From assembly GCA_021845985.1 (NCBI GenBank), contig JAJZES010000006.1, positions 142,763 to 206,762 of the forward strand: a stretch of DNA of 64,000 bases. The letters are read 5' to 3'. Below are positions 58,055 through 64,000 of the stretch, piece after piece (within the stretch, counting starts at the first letter, position 1; every line of letters starts with the position of its first letter). The position numbers were made by a program, and so were the translations under genes. The notes beneath the pieces are model-generated. The model saw only the letters and a list, made by a program, of their open reading frames with translations, was not told where the DNA came from and did no database searches. The DNA is from Pseudomonadota bacterium (GTDB taxonomy: Bacteria > Pseudomonadota > Alphaproteobacteria > Acetobacterales > Acetobacteraceae).

Positions 58055-59011
58055 CAGCTTTTCTTGGCGGTGCGGGTCGCCGTGGTCACGGGCGAATCGG
58101 CGAAGCGGCCGGCTTTGGCGAGGGCTGCGATCAGCTCCGGCAACTCCTTGGCGAGCGCCGCCCTGGACGGCAAGATGAAGCCGGCGGGGCGGGTCACTTT
58201 CGGCGGTCCCGCGAGGTCAAAATCGCAAGCGGTGCGCAGGCGCAGTCCTCCTTCCAGAAGGGCCGCAATTTTGTAAAGGGAAAGCGTGACGAGCAACTTC
58301 TCCGCCTCGGCCCCCAGGCCGAAGCCGCGCACTTGGGCGAGGTCGAGGTTGAAATAGGCGACGATCCGGCGCGCGACGTACTCATCGCGCGCGAAGGGCA
58401 CGTTGCCATAGCCCTTCGCCGCACCGCCCATTTCGGCGGCATTGGGGCTGACCCGATCGTTCTTCACGCCGCCGCTGCCGGCAATCTTGACGCCCTCGGC
58501 CTCGATGAAGGCGGACAACATCCGCGGCGAGCGGATCAGGCCCGCAATGCTTTCCAGGAAAAAACCGTGAATGAGGGAATTGGGATCGTATTTCAGGATC
58601 GCGGGAAAAACTTTGCCGCGAAAGTCGATCGGCCGCTTGGCCCGCTCGTCGTAGCCGATCGCGGCTTTCAGGGTCGGGAACCAGTCGGTCTCCTCAATAT
58701 AGGGCGAGTTCAGCCGATGCGCCTCCTGTATGGAGGTGGTGAGCGGCCCGCCGCCATCGACCACGCGCACGTATGGCAGGCCCGCCAAACCCTCCACCCA
58801 ATCGTCGCGGCCGGTGTCCCAGCAGACGGCTTCAAGCCGGTTGGCCATGCTCTGCGCGGATTCGACAAGGAGGTTTTCGCCGCTCCCGTCCGGTGCGTCG
58901 TATCGCGCAGCCCCGAGATTGGGGAAGCCGGTCGGCTGAAACCGCGTGCCCTGCACGGGCACCAGCTCCGCCTCGATCAGCAGGCGCGGCGCAGCGTCGA
59001 GAACCTTGAGG

Positions 59012-59022
<11 letters not shown>
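58054..59022 (-). CDS. csb1: Type I-G (I-U) CRISPR protein Csb1 (Cas7)
   Basis: Backbone subunit that polymerises along crRNA, 322 residues. Family hallmarks: EAELVPVQGTRFQPTGFPNLGAA near the start, LLVESAQSMANRLEAVCWD, SPYIEETDWFPTLKAAIGY, then GFFLESIAGLIRSPRMLSAFIEAEGV and GGAAKGYGNVPFARDEYVA. Length is usual for the GSU0053/Csb1 family. Its start overlaps the csx17 end by 11 bp. Confidence 0.94.
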
Positions 59023-61280
<2,258 letters not shown>

Positions 61281-61288
<8 letters not shown>

Positions 61289-63767
61289 GATCGGCACCCT
61301 CCTGCTCGGCCTTCGAGGCACGCCAGTCGGCCATGCGCAGCAGCGCCTCCAGATAGGCGAGGCGGAACGGGCCGTATGCGGCGAGAAGGCGCTGCATGCG
61401 CGCCGCCCAACTGGGCCGCCCGCCCTCGCCCCCCAGCACCATCAGGCCGAGATCGAGAATCGTCTCGGCCGACGCCCCGCTGGTCCAGGTCACGCGCGGC
61501 AGCACGTCGCCGTCCTGCACCCCGCGCGCGATCCGCGCCTCGGGCGGCGAGGCGCGCTCGCCCGGCAGCGCGCGCAGGCCGAGGCGCACCTTGCCGTGAT
61601 GGCTGGCGATCAGATAGGCGACCAGGTCGGCCTGCGTGGCACTTTCGTGCTGGGCAAGGAAGGCGAGTGCCGAAGCCAGCTCGTGACGGAAATACCGGCG
61701 CCCCTTCTCCTTCGGCGCTGGGCCGCCCTTGGCAAGAAACGCGGCTCCCGCCGGCTGGCCGCGACGCAGCGCGAACTCTGGGTGGGCCTTGCCGACATCG
61801 TGCCACGCCCCGGCGTACTCCAGCGCCTCGGCAAGATTTTCGGGCAGGCCGAGCGCGGCGGCGAGCGACCGTGCTGCGGCCGCGACGTGATCGAGATGGT
61901 CGGAGAGCACGACGGTGCGTCCGCCCGTGTTGCTGCCGGGATCGTCGCCGGTGGCCGCGCCGGGGGCCGCGTCGCCCCGCGCAACGCCATCCTGCACCGC
62001 CGGCGCGGGCAGCGGTTCGACATGCGTCTTCGAGTCCGCGTCAAAACCGCTTTCTGTCGTGTAGCCGCCCAGTGCTGCGGCCAGCATCAGCGTCTGGCCG
62101 GGCCGCAGCCGGGCGCCGGGCTTTCGCACCGTCCAGCGTTCCGCACCGCGCCCGAGGGGATTTTCGATGAAGATGGCGTTTTCGGCTGCGTCCTTGAGAA
62201 TTTCAATCCAGCGGTTCACGTCGCCGATCGGCGCCGGGCATAGCTCCTCCCGGCGCGGCGGCGGCTCGTCTTTCGGCTCGTGCCCGGACCAGTCGCGCCA
62301 GAACAGAAGTACGGTGAGATCGTCGCCCTCGCGGACATAGGGCGAAATGTCGAGGTCGTAGCCGGAGAGATCGGGGTCGGTGTCGAACAGCTCCTCGAAA
62401 TCCCGCGGCCGGATCACTTGGCCGCCGCCGGGCCGGTCGAGCGCGAGCGCCTCCAGCGCGGCGGGACTGGCGGCGCCGTCCAGCTTGGCGAGTTCCCGGC
62501 GGGCCGCCGCCAGCGCCGCCTCCTCGTACGGCGCCGCCGCGCCCGTGTCGTCCGGTGGCAGGTCGATCCAGCGAATTTCCGCGCCCGCCTCGTTCATTTC
62601 GCCATGACGGTTGCAGCGGCCGAAACGCTGGATCAGCGAGGCGGTCGGCGCGAGTTCGGTGAACAGCACCGCCGAGGTCATGTTCACCCCCGCCTCCACC
62701 GCCTGCGTAGCGACCACGATGCGCTCGCCCGTCTCAGCTAGGCGCGGCGCCAGCGCGGCGCGTTCGGCGGGGCGGAAGCGGGAATGGACCAGCAGACGTT
62801 CGATTTTAGGCACGGCCCTGGCCACGGCGGCGGCCACCGCCTGGGCGCGGCGCACCGTGTTGACGATGACCAGCGTGGTGGCGCCCGGACGGTGTGCCGC
62901 AACCACCTCCTTCGCCAACCGCTCGGCATAACGCTGCGGCCTTTTCACATCTTCGGCGTCGAGCACCGTGCGGGCCTGCCGCAGCCGCTTGACGGCGTCC
63001 ACACGCTTGCGGGCTTCCGGCGTGGCGCGGTCGTGGTCCTGCCAGTGCAGCACGCGAGGCGGGGCCAAAAACTCGGCGGTGCGCAGCCACTCGGGCCGTA
63101 ATGTCGCGGAAATCCACAGGCTGCGCGCCAGCTGCGGCGCTGCATGCTCGGGCGCATGCCGGGCGCGGCGGAACCCCTCGATTTGGGTAGAAGTCGCGAG
63201 GCTGGCACCCATGAGTTGCACCTCGTCGAACACCCAGAGCGCATCGGTGTGCAGCAGGCCGTAATCGATCGGCCAGCCGAACCGGCCCATGCCGTAACCG
63301 CGCATCAGTGCGCGCGAGACGAGCATGTCCTGCGTGCCCACCAGCACCGCGTCGCGCTCGGGGAACAGCCGCCAGTCCCCGTCGACCTCGCCGCCCATCA
63401 GGACATGGACGCCGGGCCGCCGGCCGGGGCTGGGCCAGGCGGCGGCGAGCCAAGCTTTGGCGTCGCGCGCGGTCTGCTCCACCAGGGTTCGCATGGGTAG
63501 GCACCAGACGAGCCGGCGCGGTACGTTCGGGCAATCATGCAGGCGGCCCCAGGCCCAGGCCAGCGTCACCGCCGCCGTCTTGCCCAGGCCGGTCGGCGCC
63601 ATCAGCACGTCGGTGGCGGCGAGGCGCTCGGCCAGGGCTTTCTGGTAGCCGAACGGGCGGCACCCGAGGGCGCGCTGGAAAAAATCGTCAAAGCTTTCCG
63701 AAGCCGCGCGATCCGACACTATTTTATCGCGCCCCATCCCGAACGACCCGACACCAATCTGACTCAT
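61281..63767 (-). CDS. cas3: CRISPR helicase-nuclease Cas3, C-terminal HD, type I-G (I-U)
   Basis: Target-degrading nuclease-helicase of 828 residues. Helicase first: Walker A APTGLGKT (57-64), DEVQ in motif II (181-184), SAT (220-222), motif VI QRFGRCNRHG (380-389). The HD nuclease is C-terminal, from about residue 621: LSDHLDH, WHDVGKAH (about 655), RHELAS, ASHHGK (about 721-726). HD at the C-terminus is the type I-U/I-G arrangement, opposite to Cas3 of I-E. First gene of the minus-strand operon, facing cas4 across 85 bp. MSQIGVGSF at 63767 is the assumed start; MGRDKI ten codons on is possible. Confidence 0.95.
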
Positions 63768-63852
63768 CTACAAACAAACCGCCAACGCAATTTCCTGGCG
63801 GCCCGCACATCCCTCCGCTATCGTTTCGCATCCTTACTGCGGATGACGCTGG
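63768..63852. promoter_or_regulatory. Divergent promoter region between cas3 and cas4
   Basis: 85 bp separating two outward-facing cas genes, AT-richer near the cas3 start (ACAAACAAACCGCCAACGCA) with TTTGTTTGTAG on the minus strand before the cas3 ATG. It must hold promoters for both directions unless transcription reads in. I could not identify convincing -35/-10 pairs. Confidence 0.45.
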
Positions 63853-64000
63853 ATGCAGCAGCCGTCCCTCGCCTTGCCCGCCCCGCCGGCCGCCGCCGAT
63901 GAGCCGCTCGTGCCGGCGCGCATGGTCAACGAATTCCTGTATTGCCCGCGTCTCGCCTATCTCGAATGGGTCGAAGGCGCCTGGGCGGCCAACGCCGATA
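63853..64000 (+). CDS. Cas4, probably Cas4-Cas1 fusion, 5' end only
   Basis: Adaptation-module protein cut by the right edge after 49 codons. From ATG 63853 it reads MQQPSLALPAPPAAADEPLV, then PARMVNEFLYCPRLAYLEWVEG. The N-E-F-x-Y-C-P-R-L-A-Y-L motif is the first conserved block of Cas4 nucleases and carries the first Fe-S-cluster Cys. In type I-U/I-G loci Cas4 is usually fused to Cas1; that part lies outside the window. Orientation is opposite to the effector operon. Confidence 0.85.
   Translation, partial: MQQPSLALPAPPAAADEPLVPARMVNEFLYCPRLAYLEWVEGAWAANAD

Overview
The window is a very GC-rich bacterial chromosome segment with tightly packed, often overlapping genes. The gene content points to an alphaproteobacterium, most likely Acetobacteraceae or a close Rhodospirillales relative. 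Reasons: a YfgM-BamB-Der block, an LptF-LptG-LptD-SurA-RsmA block, a SUF operon led by an Rrf2 regulator and carrying SufU/SufT/SufA, a lineage-restricted orphan protein next to tRNA-Glu, and two branched-chain-amino-acid-type (LIV/HAAT) ABC systems mixed with acyl-CoA genes. Family assignments come from recognised motifs, not from a database search.

Layout. (1) 1-4976, minus: an uptake module with a TRAP DctQ-DctM fusion cut by the left edge, a GntR/FCD regulator and an RbsACB-like sugar ABC transporter; an 18-bp perfect palindrome lies upstream of the binding protein. (2) 5138-6091: a secreted protein of unknown function whose signal peptide holds a 27-bp tandem repeat. (3) 6211-19255: housekeeping genes (yicC, gmk, rsmA, surA, lptD, lptG, lptF, an Fsr-like MFS exporter, yfgM-like, bamB, der), mostly for outer-membrane biogenesis and RNA/ribosome maturation.

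(4) 19295-44376: an approximately 25-kb catabolic region, almost all on the minus strand. It has two complete LIV-type importers, two AMP-forming CoA ligases, a degenerate PaaK-like protein, two thiolase-fold proteins with a partner OB-fold protein, two MaoC hydratases, an enoyl-CoA hydratase, an acyl-CoA dehydrogenase with an altered active-site Glu, a zinc alcohol dehydrogenase and a two-subunit biotin-dependent acyl-CoA carboxylase. The logic is import of an organic acid, CoA activation, beta-oxidation-like steps and carboxylation; the substrate cannot be read from sequence. A TetR gene and a MaoC gene diverge around a 14-bp palindrome inside a good promoter.

(5) 44506-50965, plus: a complete SUF Fe-S assembly operon (rrf2-sufB-C-D-S-U-T-A). 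(6) 50976-55142, minus: a DEAD-box helicase, glutaryl-CoA dehydrogenase and a TrmA/RlmD-family RNA methyltransferase, with overlapping ends.

(7) 55357-64000: an orphan protein and tRNA-Glu(UUC), then an AT-richer seam and a CRISPR-Cas locus of subtype I-G (formerly I-U). cas3 (HD at the C-terminus), csx17, csb1 (Cas7) and csb2 (Cas5-Cas6) form an overlapping minus-strand operon. A cas4 (probably cas4-cas1) gene starts divergently 85 bp away and is cut by the right edge. No CRISPR array is visible inside the window. This locus abutting a tRNA 3' end is the best candidate for an acquired, biologically unusual system here.
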